Origin: Solirubrobacter sp963792915
GTDB taxonomy: Bacteria; Actinomycetota; Thermoleophilia; Solirubrobacterales; Solirubrobacteraceae
DNA length: 64,000 bases
NCBI GenBank assembly: GCA_963792915.1
Contig: CAWBYD010000003.1
Span: 620,001-684,000, forward strand
Reading direction: 5' to 3'
The notes under the pieces are model-generated. The model saw only the letters and a program-made list of their open reading frames with translations, was not told where the DNA came from and did not search any database. Positions 34,798 through 43,636 of the stretch are shown here, in pieces. Each line of letters begins with the position of its first letter. Position 1 is the stretch's first letter. The position numbers and the translations under genes are program-made.

Positions 34798-35496
34798 TCA
34801 TGCCGCGAGCTCCCATTCCTGCGGTGCGATGGCGAAGGCGTCGCGCAGCCCGAGGCGGCCCGCGGGCGTGACGCTGACGGCGCGGCTGGCCTCGCGCGTC
34901 TCGATCCAGCCGCGCCGGACCAGCTCGGAGGTGAGCGCGGCGCCGAGGCCGCCGGCCAGGTGGTGGCGGCGCTCGCTCCAGTCCAGGCAGGCGCGCGTCA
35001 GCGGCCGCTCACGGGCGGCGAGCGCGGGCACGTCGATCCCGAACGCGGCGAACGCGCCCGCACCCCCGGCGGTGATCTCGAAGGCCGGCGTGAGCAGCCC
35101 ACCCGCGACGAGCCGCTCGCTCAGCGCTACGCCGGCGCGACCCGCGAGGTGGTCGTAGCACAGGCGCCCGCGGCGCAGATCGTCGCGCGCATGCGCGGCG
35201 CGCAGGGAGGACACCGGCAGCGCGGGGGCCAGCAGCAGCAGGACCTCGAGCGCGTCGGCGATCGGCTGGCTGGCGAGCCGGTAGAGCCGCCGCCGGCCCT
35301 GCGGCTCGGCGCGCACGAGGCCGCCGTCCTGGAGCTTGCGCAGGTGCATGCTGGCCAGCGAGCGCGAGACGCCGGCGCGCGCGGCCAGCGCCGAGGCAGT
35401 GGTGAGGCCGCCGTTGAGCAGCGTCAGGAGGATCGTCGCGCGCGTGCGATCCGCCAGCAGGGACCCGATGCGAGCCAGGTCGGCCTCACCCGTCAT
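34798..35496 (-). CDS. ArsR-family transcriptional regulator with long C-terminal domain
   Basis: 232 residues. The winged helix is at the N-terminus: LARIGSLLADRTRATILLTL, ASALAARAGVSRSLASMHLR and GLVRAEPQGRRRLYRLA. The recognition helix carries no CxC metal site. The C-terminal 130 residues include CYDHLAGRAGVALSERLVAG and ACLDWSERRHHLAGGLGAAL, a conserved actinobacterial extension with two Cys that might sense redox or sulfur state (inference). A perfect palindrome at 35520-35537, 24 bp upstream of its start, is a probable autoregulatory operator. It precedes the organosulfur operon on the same strand. Confidence 0.9.
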   Translation of the reverse strand: MTGEADLARIGSLLADRTRATILLTLLNGGLTTASALAARAGVSRSLASMHLRKLQDGGLVRAEPQGRRRLYRLASQPIADALEVLLLLAPALPVSSLRAAHARDDLRRGRLCYDHLAGRAGVALSERLVAGGLLTPAFEITAGGAGAFAAFGIDVPALAARERPLTRACLDWSERRHHLAGGLGAALTSELVRRGWIETREASRAVSVTPAGRLGLRDAFAIAPQEWELAA

Positions 35497-35519
35497 GCAA
35501 ACAGCATAAACCTGATCGA

Positions 35520-35537
35520 GTTCAATATGTATTGAAC
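35520..35537. promoter_or_regulatory. ArsR-type operator palindrome
   Basis: Perfect inverted repeat GTTCAATA-TG-TATTGAAC (35520-35537), AT-rich in a very GC-rich region. TTCAA...TTGAA arms are typical for ArsR/SmtB sites. It lies just upstream of the ArsR gene and contains the last codons and stop of folD. No second copy was seen upstream of the DsbA-like gene. Confidence 0.7.
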
Positions 35538-36481
35538 CGTGCGCGAGCGGCCTGCAGCGTGTTGCGCAGGAGCATCGCGATCGTCATCGGGCCGACGCCG
35601 CCCGGGACGGGGGTGATCCAGCCCGCCGCGCCGAGCGCCTCGTCGAACGCGACGTCGCCGACGATCCCGCCGTCGACGCGGTTGATCCCCACGTCGATCA
35701 CGACCGCGCCGGGCTTGATCCAGCCGCCGCGCACGAGCCCGGGCACGCCGCACGCGACCACCAGCACGTCGGCGGTGCGGCAGGCCGCGGCCACGTCCTG
35801 CGTGTCGATGTGGCACTGGGTCACGGTCGCGCCCGCCTGCCCGAGCAGCGCCGCGACCGGCTTGCCGACGAGGTTGGAGGCGCCGACCACGGTCGCGTCC
35901 GCGCCGCGCAGCGCGATGCCGGTCTCCTCGATCAGCCGCATCACGCCGGTCGGCGTGCACGGCCGCAGGCCCGGCAGCCCGAGCGCGAGCAGGCCCGCGC
36001 TGGTCGGCGACAGGCCGTCGACGTCCTTGGCGGGGTCGACGCGGGCGGCGATCTCGGCGCCGTCCAGGTGCGGCGGCGCCGGCAGCTGGCAGAGGATGCC
36101 GTCGACCAGCGGATCGGCGTTGAGGCGATCGACGAGACCCAGCACCTCGTCGCGGCTCACCTGCTCGGGCAGGTGGTGGTGGAACGACTCAAGCCCCGCC
36201 TCGGCGCAGCCCTTGATCTTGCTGGAGACGTAGACCGCGCTGGCGTGATCGCCCCCGATCAGGATCGTGGCCAGGCCGGGGAAGCGGCCGTGCTCGGCGG
36301 CGAAGCGCTCGGCGTCGGCGGCCACGCCGGCTCGCACGGCGGCGGCGACGGCCCTGCCGTCGATCAGCGTCGCGGGCGCGCGCAGGGGCGTCGGGGAGGC
36401 CAGCGCGCTGAGCGTAAGCACGCCGACGGTGTCGGGCGCCGCGACGGGGGCCGTCGCAGGCTCGGCGGTGGCGGTGGTCAT
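35522..36481 (-). CDS. folD: Methylenetetrahydrofolate dehydrogenase/cyclohydrolase
   Basis: 319 residues; interconverts 5,10-methylene-THF and 10-formyl-THF in the cytosol. ATILIGGDHASAVYVSSKIK contains the YxxxK catalytic pair (Tyr, Lys). ILCQLPAPPHLDG, VDPAKDVDGLSP, PCTPTGVMRLIEE, VVGASNLVGKPVAALLG and TPVPGGVGPMTIAMLLRNT are family signatures. From ATG 36481 there is an Ala/Thr-rich extension of about 40 residues before LIDGRAVAAAV, where most homologues start, so the true start may lie downstream. The last codons sit inside the ArsR operator palindrome. Confidence 0.95.
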   Translation of the reverse strand: MTTATAEPATAPVAAPDTVGVLTLSALASPTPLRAPATLIDGRAVAAAVRAGVAADAERFAAEHGRFPGLATILIGGDHASAVYVSSKIKGCAEAGLESFHHHLPEQVSRDEVLGLVDRLNADPLVDGILCQLPAPPHLDGAEIAARVDPAKDVDGLSPTSAGLLALGLPGLRPCTPTGVMRLIEETGIALRGADATVVGASNLVGKPVAALLGQAGATVTQCHIDTQDVAAACRTADVLVVACGVPGLVRGGWIKPGAVVIDVGINRVDGGIVGDVAFDEALGAAGWITPVPGGVGPMTIAMLLRNTLQAARARFNTY

Positions 36482-36537
36482 GGGCCGGGTGATCGGCTGA
36501 TCGGAGGACGGCTTTATCGGCCTATCGTTGAGGGCGG

Positions 36538-37107
36538 ATGGACCAGATGCGCGCCTCAGACCGCGAACGCGAGGACATCGTGGCGATCCTGCGCGCCGCC
36601 GCGCAGGAGGGCCGGCTCGACGTGGACGAGCTCGACGAGCGCACGGCGCGCGCCTACGCGGCCAAGACCCGCGGCGAGCTCGCCGAGATCGTCGAGGACC
36701 TGCCGCACCTGCGCCCGGCACCGCCCCCGGCGCCGATCCCGCCGCGCCACGTCCCGCGCCCGAGCCTCCCGGGCTACGCGTACTTCTCCACGCGCTGGAG
36801 CGCGCCGGCATCGCCCGACCGCGTCGCTCACGACCTCCTGCGCTACGTCGCGCCGACGCTGCACTATCACCGCTACCGGCTGGCCGAGCGGACGCCGCTG
36901 CGGCTCGTGTTCACGCGCAAGCACCAGCCGGCGTGGACGATCGTGGTCGCGATCCTCCTCTTCCCGATCGGCCTATTGGCGCTGCTGGCGACCAAGAAGG
37001 ACTACATCACGATCGACCTGGCGCCGCACGGCGACCGCACGTTGATGCTCGCCCAGGGCGTCGGCCCGCTACCGGTGCGCCAGGCGTTCGCGATCCTGGA
37101 GGAGTGA
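36538..37107 (+). CDS. DUF1707 (SHOCT-like) membrane protein
   Basis: 189 residues. The N-terminal 50 residues (MRASDREREDIVAILRAAAQ, LDVDELDERTARAYAAKTRG) are a clear DUF1707 domain. A Pro-rich linker (PAPPPAPIPPRHVPRP), a folded middle part, and one transmembrane helix (AWTIVVAILLFPIGLLALLA) follow. Function unknown; the domain often sits at the N-terminus of small actinobacterial membrane proteins. It is divergent from folD, and its end overlaps the idi gene by 39 bp. Confidence 0.85.
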   Translation: MDQMRASDREREDIVAILRAAAQEGRLDVDELDERTARAYAAKTRGELAEIVEDLPHLRPAPPPAPIPPRHVPRPSLPGYAYFSTRWSAPASPDRVAHDLLRYVAPTLHYHRYRLAERTPLRLVFTRKHQPAWTIVVAILLFPIGLLALLATKKDYITIDLAPHGDRTLMLAQGVGPLPVRQAFAILEE

Positions 37108-37593
37108 CCACGCCGGGCCGAACCACGCGGTGAACGCGTCCGGCTCGGCGGCGAGCCAGCCGTCGAGCTCGTCGCGCGCGACGAAGCGGTGCTCCATCAC
37201 CTCGTCGGGGTCGGGCGCCGGGGCGCCGTCGACCGTGGTCACGAACACGTGGTCGACCTCGTTCTCGACGAGGTCGCGAAGCTGCGCGCGGTAGCGCAGC
37301 ACGCCCGCCTCCTCGAGCGGCCCGCAGGCGATCCCCAGCTCCTCGCCGAGCCGCCGGCGCGCGGCGTCGGCGGTCGCCTCGCCGGGGCGCGGATGCCCGC
37401 AGGTGGAGTTCGTCCACAGGCCGCCGGAGTGGTACTTGCCGAGCGCGCGGCGCTGCAGCAGCAGCTCGCCGGCGGCGTTGAACGCGAACACCGAGAACGC
37501 GCGGTGCAGCTGGCCGGCACGGTGCACGGCGAGCTTCTCGCCCTCGCCCAGGGGCGCATCCTCCTCATCGACCAGGACCACGTGCTCGACCAC
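37069..37593 (-). CDS. idi: Isopentenyl-diphosphate delta-isomerase, type I
   Basis: 174 residues; converts IPP to DMAPP with Mg/Mn, a Nudix-fold enzyme of isoprenoid synthesis. Catalytic Cys in LWTNSTCGHPRPGE, the Nudix-like helix DAARRRLGEELGI and the Glu in LVENEVDHVFV are present; HRAFSVFAFNAAGELLLQRR is the usual first strand pair. ATG 37593 is followed at once by MVEHVVLVDE, the normal start. It is divergent from the pullulanase gene with 17 bp between starts. Confidence 0.95.
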   Translation of the reverse strand: MVEHVVLVDEEDAPLGEGEKLAVHRAGQLHRAFSVFAFNAAGELLLQRRALGKYHSGGLWTNSTCGHPRPGEATADAARRRLGEELGIACGPLEEAGVLRYRAQLRDLVENEVDHVFVTTVDGAPAPDPDEVMEHRFVARDELDGWLAAEPDAFTAWFGPAWSLLQDRERLAHR

Positions 37594-37610
37594 GGCCGCG
37601 AGAGGATAGT

Positions 37611-39758
37611 GTGCGCGCCATCGAGGCGAGGGCGCATTGGCTCGCGCGCGACATCGTCGCGGCCGAGGCGGCGGCGGACGCGCTCGTGTGGGAGGGCGGC
37701 GAGCTCGCGCTCGAGCCGCTCCCGCAGCTCCCGGAGCCGCTGCGCGAGCGCTGGCCGCACCTGCGCGACCGGCGCGCCTTCCGCGTCGTGGGCTTCGATC
37801 CGGAGGCGCTCTACTGGCCGCTGCGCGTGCGCGGCGAGCAGGAGACCGGCGTCCAGGTCGCCGGCGTGCTCGACGACCTGTACGCCACCGACACCGCGCT
37901 CGGCGCCGTGTGGGAGGGCGGCGTCGCGACCGTGCGCGTGTGGGCGCCGACCGCGCGCCGCGTGCGGCTCGAGCTCGACGGCGCGCTGCACGACATGCGC
38001 CGCGACGCCTACGGCGTGTGGAGCGCGCAGGCGCGCGGCGGGACCTACCGCTACGAGGTCGAGGTCTACGGCGAGCGCCACCTCGTCACCGACCCGTACT
38101 CGGTCGCGCTGACGCCCAACTCGCAGCGCAGCGTCCTGACCGAGCTCGCCGATCACGCCCCGCCGGGCTGGGACGCGCTCATCAAGCCGCCCGAGCGCCC
38201 GCCCGCGGTCTACGAGCTGCACGTGCGCGACTTCTCCATCAACGACCCCACCGTGCCCGCCGAGCTGCGCGGCACCTACGGCGCGTTCGGAGCCGACTCC
38301 GACGGCATGCGCCACCTGCGCGCGCTCGCCCGCGCGGGCATCACGCACGTCCACCTGCTGCCCGTGTTCGACTTCGCGACCGTCGACGAGGACCGCTCGA
38401 CCTGGCGCGACCCCGGCGATCTGAGCGGCTTCGCGCCCGACGCGGTCGACCAGCAGGAGCGGGTGACGGCGATCGCCGACCGCGACGGCTTCAACTGGGG
38501 CTACGACCCGTGGCACTACACGGTGCCCGAGGGCTCCTACGCGCGCGCCGACCGCATCCTCGAGTTCCGCGCCATGGTCGCCGCGCTCGCCCGCGCGGGC
38601 CTGTGCGTGGTGATGGACGTCGTCTACAACCACACCCACGCGCACGGGAACGACCCGCGGGCGGTGCTCGACCGGATCGTCCCCGGCTACTACCACCGGC
38701 GGCTCGACGACGGCACGGTCGCGACGTCGACGTGCTGCTCGAACACCGCCACCGAGCACGCGATGATGGAGAAGCTGATGCTCGACTCGCTGCGTACCTG
38801 GGCGCGCGAGTACAAGGTCGACGGCTTCCGCTTCGACCTGATGGGCTTCCACTCGCGCGAGACGATGCTGCGCGTGCGGCGCGAGCTCGGCCCCGGCGCG
38901 CTGCTCTACGGCGAGGGCTGGGAGTTCGGCGAGATCGCGGGCGACGCGCGCTTCGTCGCCGCCACGCGGCGCAACATGGAGGGGACGGACATCCTCACGT
39001 TCGACGACGGGCTGCGCGACGCGGCGCGCCGGCGGGGGAGCGACGACGCGATCCGGCGCGGGCTGGCCGGCGGCGCGGTCAGCTACGTCGAGGCCCACGA
39101 CGACGAGACGCTGTGGGACATCCTCGCCGAGCGCCTCCCGCGCCGCACGCCGCTGGCCGCCCGCGTGCGCGCGCACGTCGTCGCGCTCTCCTACGTCGCC
39201 TTCTCGCGCGGCCTGCCGTTCTTCCACGCCGGCGGCGAGCTGCTGCGCTCGAAGTCCGGCGACCGCGACTCCTACAACTCCGGCGACTGGTTCAACCGGA
39301 TCTTCTGGGACGGCTCGGACAACAACTGGGGCGCCGGGCTCCCGCCGAGGGCCAAGAACGAGCACCGCTGGGCGCGGCTGGCGCCGCTGCTCGCCGACCC
39401 GGCGCTCAAGCCCGGGCCGGCCGAGATCGCCTGGGCGCGCGAGCGCTTCTTCGAGCTGCTGGCGATCCGCCGCTACCTGACCGGACCGGTCCACTTCGGC
39501 GACACGGAGCCGGGCATGATCGTCATGCACGTGGGCAAGCACGTGATCGCGTTCAACGCCGGCGCCCGGCGGCGCACGCATCCGCTCGCCCCGGCGCGCC
39601 TGCACGGCGTGCAGGCGCGTTCCGGCGACGCGGTGGTGCGGCGCGCGCGGGTGCGCGACGGCCTACTGTCGGTACCCGGGCGCACCACCGCAGTGTTCGT
39701 CCTGGACACATCCGGGGGTTTGAATTCATCGTCCAGCGGATACGATTCGCGGCGGTGA
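37611..39758 (+). CDS. pulA: Type I pullulanase (GH13_14)
   Basis: 715 residues from GTG 37611; hydrolyses alpha-1,6 bonds in pullulan, starch or glycogen. An N-terminal CBM48-type domain (VATVRVWAPTARRVRLELDG, about residues 100-170) precedes the barrel. The pullulanase type I motif FNWGYDPWHYTVPEGSYA is complete. Catalytic regions are MDVVYNHTHAHG, DGFRFDLMGFHS (nucleophile Asp), LYGEGWEFGE (acid Glu) and VSYVEAHDDETLWD. No signal peptide, so it acts in the cytosol, probably in glycogen debranching. Its TGA overlaps the next GTG. Confidence 0.95.
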   Translation: MRAIEARAHWLARDIVAAEAAADALVWEGGELALEPLPQLPEPLRERWPHLRDRRAFRVVGFDPEALYWPLRVRGEQETGVQVAGVLDDLYATDTALGAVWEGGVATVRVWAPTARRVRLELDGALHDMRRDAYGVWSAQARGGTYRYEVEVYGERHLVTDPYSVALTPNSQRSVLTELADHAPPGWDALIKPPERPPAVYELHVRDFSINDPTVPAELRGTYGAFGADSDGMRHLRALARAGITHVHLLPVFDFATVDEDRSTWRDPGDLSGFAPDAVDQQERVTAIADRDGFNWGYDPWHYTVPEGSYARADRILEFRAMVAALARAGLCVVMDVVYNHTHAHGNDPRAVLDRIVPGYYHRRLDDGTVATSTCCSNTATEHAMMEKLMLDSLRTWAREYKVDGFRFDLMGFHSRETMLRVRRELGPGALLYGEGWEFGEIAGDARFVAATRRNMEGTDILTFDDGLRDAARRRGSDDAIRRGLAGGAVSYVEAHDDETLWDILAERLPRRTPLAARVRAHVVALSYVAFSRGLPFFHAGGELLRSKSGDRDSYNSGDWFNRIFWDGSDNNWGAGLPPRAKNEHRWARLAPLLADPALKPGPAEIAWARERFFELLAIRRYLTGPVHFGDTEPGMIVMHVGKHVIAFNAGARRRTHPLAPARLHGVQARSGDAVVRRARVRDGLLSVPGRTTAVFVLDTSGGLNSSSSGYDSRR

Positions 39759-40282
39759 AACACCGTCCGATTGCCGTGGCGCTCGCGCTCGCGTTCGCGC
39801 TCGCCGCCCCCGCCGTGGCCCGCGCCGACTGCCCGGCGCAGCCGCTGGATCGCACGTTCCTGCCGTGGCTCGACACGGCGTGGTACGAGGCGGCCCCCGA
39901 CGGCTCGCTGGAGGCCGGCGGGCAGGGCTGGACGCTGAGTGAAGGCGCCGCGGTCGTGGACGCCAACGACCCGTACCTGGACGGGACGCAGGCGCTCTCG
40001 CTGCCGTCCGGGTCGACCGCGACGACGCCGCCGATCTGCGTCGACCTCGCCCACCCGACGGTCCGCTTCTTCGCCCGCGGCGGAACGCTGCTGACCGTCA
40101 GCGTGCTGTTCGCCGGGCTGCAGCTGCCGGTCGGCGCGGTCGCCGGCGGCGCGGGCTGGTCGCCCTCGCTGCCGCTGCCGGTTCTCGGCAACCTGCTCTC
40201 GCACCAGGTCCGCTTCCGCTTCACCGCGGCCGGCGACTGGAACGTCGACGACGTCTACGTCGACCCCTACAGCAAGGGCTGA
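39755..40282 (+). CDS. Exported protein of unknown function, probable beta-sandwich
   Basis: 175 residues from GTG 39755, coupled to the pullulanase stop (GTGA). Signal peptide AVALALAFALAAPAVARAD is followed by CPAQPLDRTFLPWLDTAWYE, LEAGGQGWTLSEGAAVVDAN, LSLPSGSTATTPPICVDLAH, VRFFARGGTLLTVSVLFAGL and WNVDDVYVDPYSKG. The ordering of strands resembles carbohydrate-binding jelly-roll domains. I recall similar stand-alone proteins in Thermoleophilia, but no function. It may bind glucans, given its partner gene. Confidence 0.75.
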   Translation: MKHRPIAVALALAFALAAPAVARADCPAQPLDRTFLPWLDTAWYEAAPDGSLEAGGQGWTLSEGAAVVDANDPYLDGTQALSLPSGSTATTPPICVDLAHPTVRFFARGGTLLTVSVLFAGLQLPVGAVAGGAGWSPSLPLPVLGNLLSHQVRFRFTAAGDWNVDDVYVDPYSKG

Positions 40283-42822
40283 AGGCGCAGGACGAGCAGC
40301 GCGAGGTCGTCGCGCAGCGGGCCGCTGACCGCGCCGGCGAGGTGATCGACGATGCCCTGCGCCGGCTGCCCGGCCGCTCCGGCGACCGCGGCGTCGAGTT
40401 CCTCGGCGCTCCACACCGCGGGCGCCGAGGCCTCGGTCAGCCCGTCGGTGTAGAAGACCAGCGCGTCGCCGGGGGCGAGCGTCGCGGCGGCGTCCTCGAG
40501 CGCGACCTCGCGCACCACGCCGAGCAGCGTCCCACTCTCGCCGAGCGCGTCGACGCTCCCGCCGGCGCGCAGCACGCGCGGGTGCGGATGCCCCGCGCAG
40601 GCCACGGTCGCGGTCGCCGTCGCGAGGTCCAGGTGGGCGCAGGCGATCGTCACGAAGCGCCGGCTGCGCTGGCGCAGCATCGCGGCGTTCAGCCAGCGCA
40701 GCACCTCGGCCGGCGAGCGCGAGCGCATCGCGGCGGCGCGGATCGTGTAGCGCGCCAGGGCGGTCACCGCCGCGGCGTCGGTGCCCTTGCCGCAGACGTC
40801 GCCCATGACCGCGAACCACTCGCCGTCCGCGGTCGTGAAGAGGTCGTAGAAGTCGCCGCCGACGTCCTCGCCGGCCGGGAGGTAGAGCGCGGCCGCGTCG
40901 AATCCCGGGAGCTCGGGCAGCTCAGGCGGGAGCAGCGAGGCCTGCAGCGTCTGGGCGATCGCGGCGCGGGTCCGGTACAGGCGCGCGTTGTCGACGGCTG
41001 CGCCGATGCGCAGGCCGAGATCCTCGGCCACGGTGGCGTCGAGCGCGGTGAAGTGCCGCCCGCTGAACGTGACCGTGCCGGCGACGCCGTCGCGCGTGCG
41101 GATCGCCGCGCTGAGCGTGCCCGCGCCCGGCGTCCCGGCGCTGAGCACGCCGTCCTGGCGCAGATCGATCACGCAGCCCGGCGCCATCCGCGCCACCGCG
41201 AGCGCCACCACGTCGGGCAGCGTGGTCGAGAGGTCCAGCCCCGCCAGCGCGCGCGAGCTCTCGGCCAGGAAGCGCTGCGCCTCCTCGGCCTGCTTGATCT
41301 CTGTGATGTCCTCGATCACGCTGATCGCCAGGCACGCGCCGTCGTCCTCCGGCACCGGGCTGGACTTCACGCGTGACCAGCGTGCGCCGTGGTGCACCAG
41401 CAGCGGCTCGGGCCGCGCGCCGTTCAGCGCGCGCCGGCTGGGCAGCTCGTCCGCGGGGACGCCGAGCCGGCTGGCCAGGCTCGGCGCGTCGCCGAGCAGC
41501 GCCGCGGCGGCGGCGTTGCGGTAGACGATCTGGCCGTTCGGGTCCTCGGCGGCGACGGCGTCCGCGACGCCTTCGAGGATGGCCCGCAGCTCGGCCTCGG
41601 TGCGGCGCATCAGCTCGCCGAGCCGCAGGTTCTCCAGGCTGACCGCGGCCTGCGCCGCGAGGTGCTCGAGCAGGTCGCGCTCGACGGGCGTGAACGGGCG
41701 CCGCGCCCGGGCGACGCTGAGCACGTGGTCGCCGCCCACGGCGAGCGCCAGCGCGTCGCCGCAGTCGGTGCCGAGCGCCTGCTCGGCCGCGTCGAGCGAG
41801 CCGGCGCCCTCCGCGCGCCCGATCATCAGGCGCGGCCGCAGCCCGCCGGCGGTCAGCGTGCTCAGGCGCCCGCAGTCGGCCTCCACGGCCTCGACGATGG
41901 TCGTCAGCAGCACGCACTCGAGCGCGCCGCGGTCCTGCGGGGCGGCGCCCGCCTCGGCCACCCCGGGATCCGGGCGCCGCAGCCGCCGGAGATCCTGGGC
42001 GCGCGCGTCGAGCGCCCGCGTGGAGCGCCGGAACGCGCGCTCCAGCGCGAGCTCGTGCGCGATCCGCTCGCTGCGCTCGCGCGCCAGCAGGCCGAGCAGC
42101 GCGCCGGGCGCGATCGCCAGCAGGAACGCCAGCCGGTGCGTGTCGCTGGCCAGCACGGCGAGGAAGCCGATCGGCGCCAGCAGCGCGTCGACCAGGTAGA
42201 CGAGCGCGAGCACCGGCAGCAGCTCGGCGGGCGCGATCCCGGCGCCCAGCCACTCGCGCAGCGACGATGCCGCGAGGTCGGTCGCGAACTGCGCGGCGAG
42301 CGCGAGCACCAGCACCCACCAGGTCGCGTCGTGGCCCGTGCCGGCCGCGATGCCGATCACGAGCGCCGGTCCCGCCGCGTACCAGCCGTCGGCGATCGTC
42401 ACCAGCAGCCGCTCCGGATGCGCGCGGCGGCCCACGATCTCGGGCAGGTCGCCGAGCAGCGAGCCGAGCACCACCAGCGCGGGCACCAGCGGCGCCGGGG
42501 TGAGGAACACCATCGGGACGAACACGAGCTGGGTCGGGCGCAGGAGCCCCGGGCCGAGCGGGAACCGCACGCGCCGCACGAGCGCGTAACAGAGCACGAG
42601 CAGGACGGCCGTGCCCGCGTCCTCGACCGGCTGCGGGATCGCCAGCGGGAGCGCGACCGCCGTGGCCAGGAACAGCGACGCTGCGGCGGTCTCGGTCGTG
42701 CGCTCGCGCCGTGTGAGCCGGCGCGCCATCGCGGGCCCGCGACGCTCGAGCAGGCCCTCGGCGACGGCGGCGGCGGCGCCGACGGTGCGCTGCAGCGGCC
42801 TGCGATGGACCGTGGTGCTCAC
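40267..42822 (-). CDS. Membrane PP2C (SpoIIE-type) phosphatase with GAF and PAS domains
   Basis: 851 residues. Seven or eight hydrophobic helices (about residues 45-235) are followed by a GAF domain (about 300-390), PAS (LRAILEGVADAVAAEDPNG, about 400-510), a second GAF (about 520-620) and the RsbU/SpoIIE phosphatase domain: LPPELPELPGFDAAALYLPA, DVGGDFYDLF, VMGDVCGKGTDAAAVTALAR, LVFYTDGLTEAS and RDDLALLVLRL hold the metal Asp residues. Such proteins dephosphorylate anti-anti-sigma factors in partner-switching stress signalling. No sigma or STAS gene is adjacent. The 3' end overlaps the exported-protein gene by 16 bp. Confidence 0.93.
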   Translation of the reverse strand: MSTTVHRRPLQRTVGAAAAVAEGLLERRGPAMARRLTRRERTTETAAASLFLATAVALPLAIPQPVEDAGTAVLLVLCYALVRRVRFPLGPGLLRPTQLVFVPMVFLTPAPLVPALVVLGSLLGDLPEIVGRRAHPERLLVTIADGWYAAGPALVIGIAAGTGHDATWWVLVLALAAQFATDLAASSLREWLGAGIAPAELLPVLALVYLVDALLAPIGFLAVLASDTHRLAFLLAIAPGALLGLLARERSERIAHELALERAFRRSTRALDARAQDLRRLRRPDPGVAEAGAAPQDRGALECVLLTTIVEAVEADCGRLSTLTAGGLRPRLMIGRAEGAGSLDAAEQALGTDCGDALALAVGGDHVLSVARARRPFTPVERDLLEHLAAQAAVSLENLRLGELMRRTEAELRAILEGVADAVAAEDPNGQIVYRNAAAAALLGDAPSLASRLGVPADELPSRRALNGARPEPLLVHHGARWSRVKSSPVPEDDGACLAISVIEDITEIKQAEEAQRFLAESSRALAGLDLSTTLPDVVALAVARMAPGCVIDLRQDGVLSAGTPGAGTLSAAIRTRDGVAGTVTFSGRHFTALDATVAEDLGLRIGAAVDNARLYRTRAAIAQTLQASLLPPELPELPGFDAAALYLPAGEDVGGDFYDLFTTADGEWFAVMGDVCGKGTDAAAVTALARYTIRAAAMRSRSPAEVLRWLNAAMLRQRSRRFVTIACAHLDLATATATVACAGHPHPRVLRAGGSVDALGESGTLLGVVREVALEDAAATLAPGDALVFYTDGLTEASAPAVWSAEELDAAVAGAAGQPAQGIVDHLAGAVSGPLRDDLALLVLRLQPLL

Positions 42823-42879
42823 CGCTGGGAGTATCCGCGCATGCGGGGCGGAGCGCGTCGGTCCCGGCTGTTCACCACA

Positions 42880-43272
42880 TCAACAGCCGAGGGCGCCGGG
42901 ATCGGCCGGGACGTCGACGGCGTGCTCGCGCAGCGCCGCGAGCGCGACGAGGTCGAGCGCGCGCTCGTGCGTCGAGGCCAGCACGACGAACGAGGCGGCG
43001 CCGTCCTCGTACGCGCGCAGCCAGTTGGCCGCGGTCACGCACCAGCGGTCGCCGGGCCCGAGGCCGGGGAACGCGTACTGCGGGATCGGCGTCGAGAGGT
43101 CGTTGCCGATCGAGCGCTGATGGGCGAGGAACTCCGCCGTGACGACCGCGCAGATCGTATGCCGCCCGAGATCCTGGGAACCGGTGCGACAGCAGCCGTC
43201 GCGGTAGAAGCCCGTCAGCGGGTCGGTGCCGCAGGGCTCGAGCGGGCCGCCGAGGACGTTGCGATCGGGCAT
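42880..43272 (-). CDS. DUF2237 protein
   Basis: 130 residues from ATG 43272. The compact family signature is unmistakable: NVLGGPLEPCGTDPLTGFYR, DGCCRTGSQDLGRHTICAVV, FLAHQRSIGNDLSTPIPQYA, FPGLGPGDRWCVTAANWLRA. Several conserved Cys suggest metal or redox function, but none has been shown to my knowledge. It lies between the phosphatase gene and a divergent small gene. Confidence 0.92.
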   Translation of the reverse strand: MPDRNVLGGPLEPCGTDPLTGFYRDGCCRTGSQDLGRHTICAVVTAEFLAHQRSIGNDLSTPIPQYAFPGLGPGDRWCVTAANWLRAYEDGAASFVVLASTHERALDLVALAALREHAVDVPADPGALGC

Positions 43273-43336
43273 TTTCGTCCGACTGGATCCGTCGAGGGCC
43301 TGTTCGAGACCCTCGCGCACGACTATCTTCGCACCT

Positions 43337-43636
43337 ATGGCTACTCGTCGACGCTGGACCCAAGAGACCATCGAGGCCGAGCTGCGTTCCCTGATTGCCG
43401 AGCTCGGTCATTTCCCGACACGTTCCGAACTCGACGCCCGCGGGCTTTCCGGGCTCTACAAGGCGATGCGCCGTGAGGGCGCCGACTGGTCGCACCTCCA
43501 GGAGGGGGAAGCGCCCGCGGCCAAGGTCGAGCGGGAGCACGTGGCCGTCGCCGCGTACTACCTCTCCCAGGACGGTACGCAGGGCGACCCCGTGGAGCAC
43601 TGGCTCGAGGCCGAGCGCCGGCTCACCACCGCCTGA
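43337..43636 (+). CDS. Small protein with HNH-repeat-like and DUF2934-like parts
   Basis: 99 residues. RRWTQETIEAELRSLIAELG, HFPTRSELDARGLSGLYKAM resembles the homing-endonuclease-associated repeat, a short helical DNA-binding unit. The C-terminal HVAVAAYYLSQDGTQGDPVE, HWLEAERRL matches DUF2934. The combination suggests a small DNA-associated protein; role unknown. It overlaps the hydrogenase protease gene at the 3' end by 14 bp. Confidence 0.75.
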   Translation: MATRRRWTQETIEAELRSLIAELGHFPTRSELDARGLSGLYKAMRREGADWSHLQEGEAPAAKVEREHVAVAAYYLSQDGTQGDPVEHWLEAERRLTTA

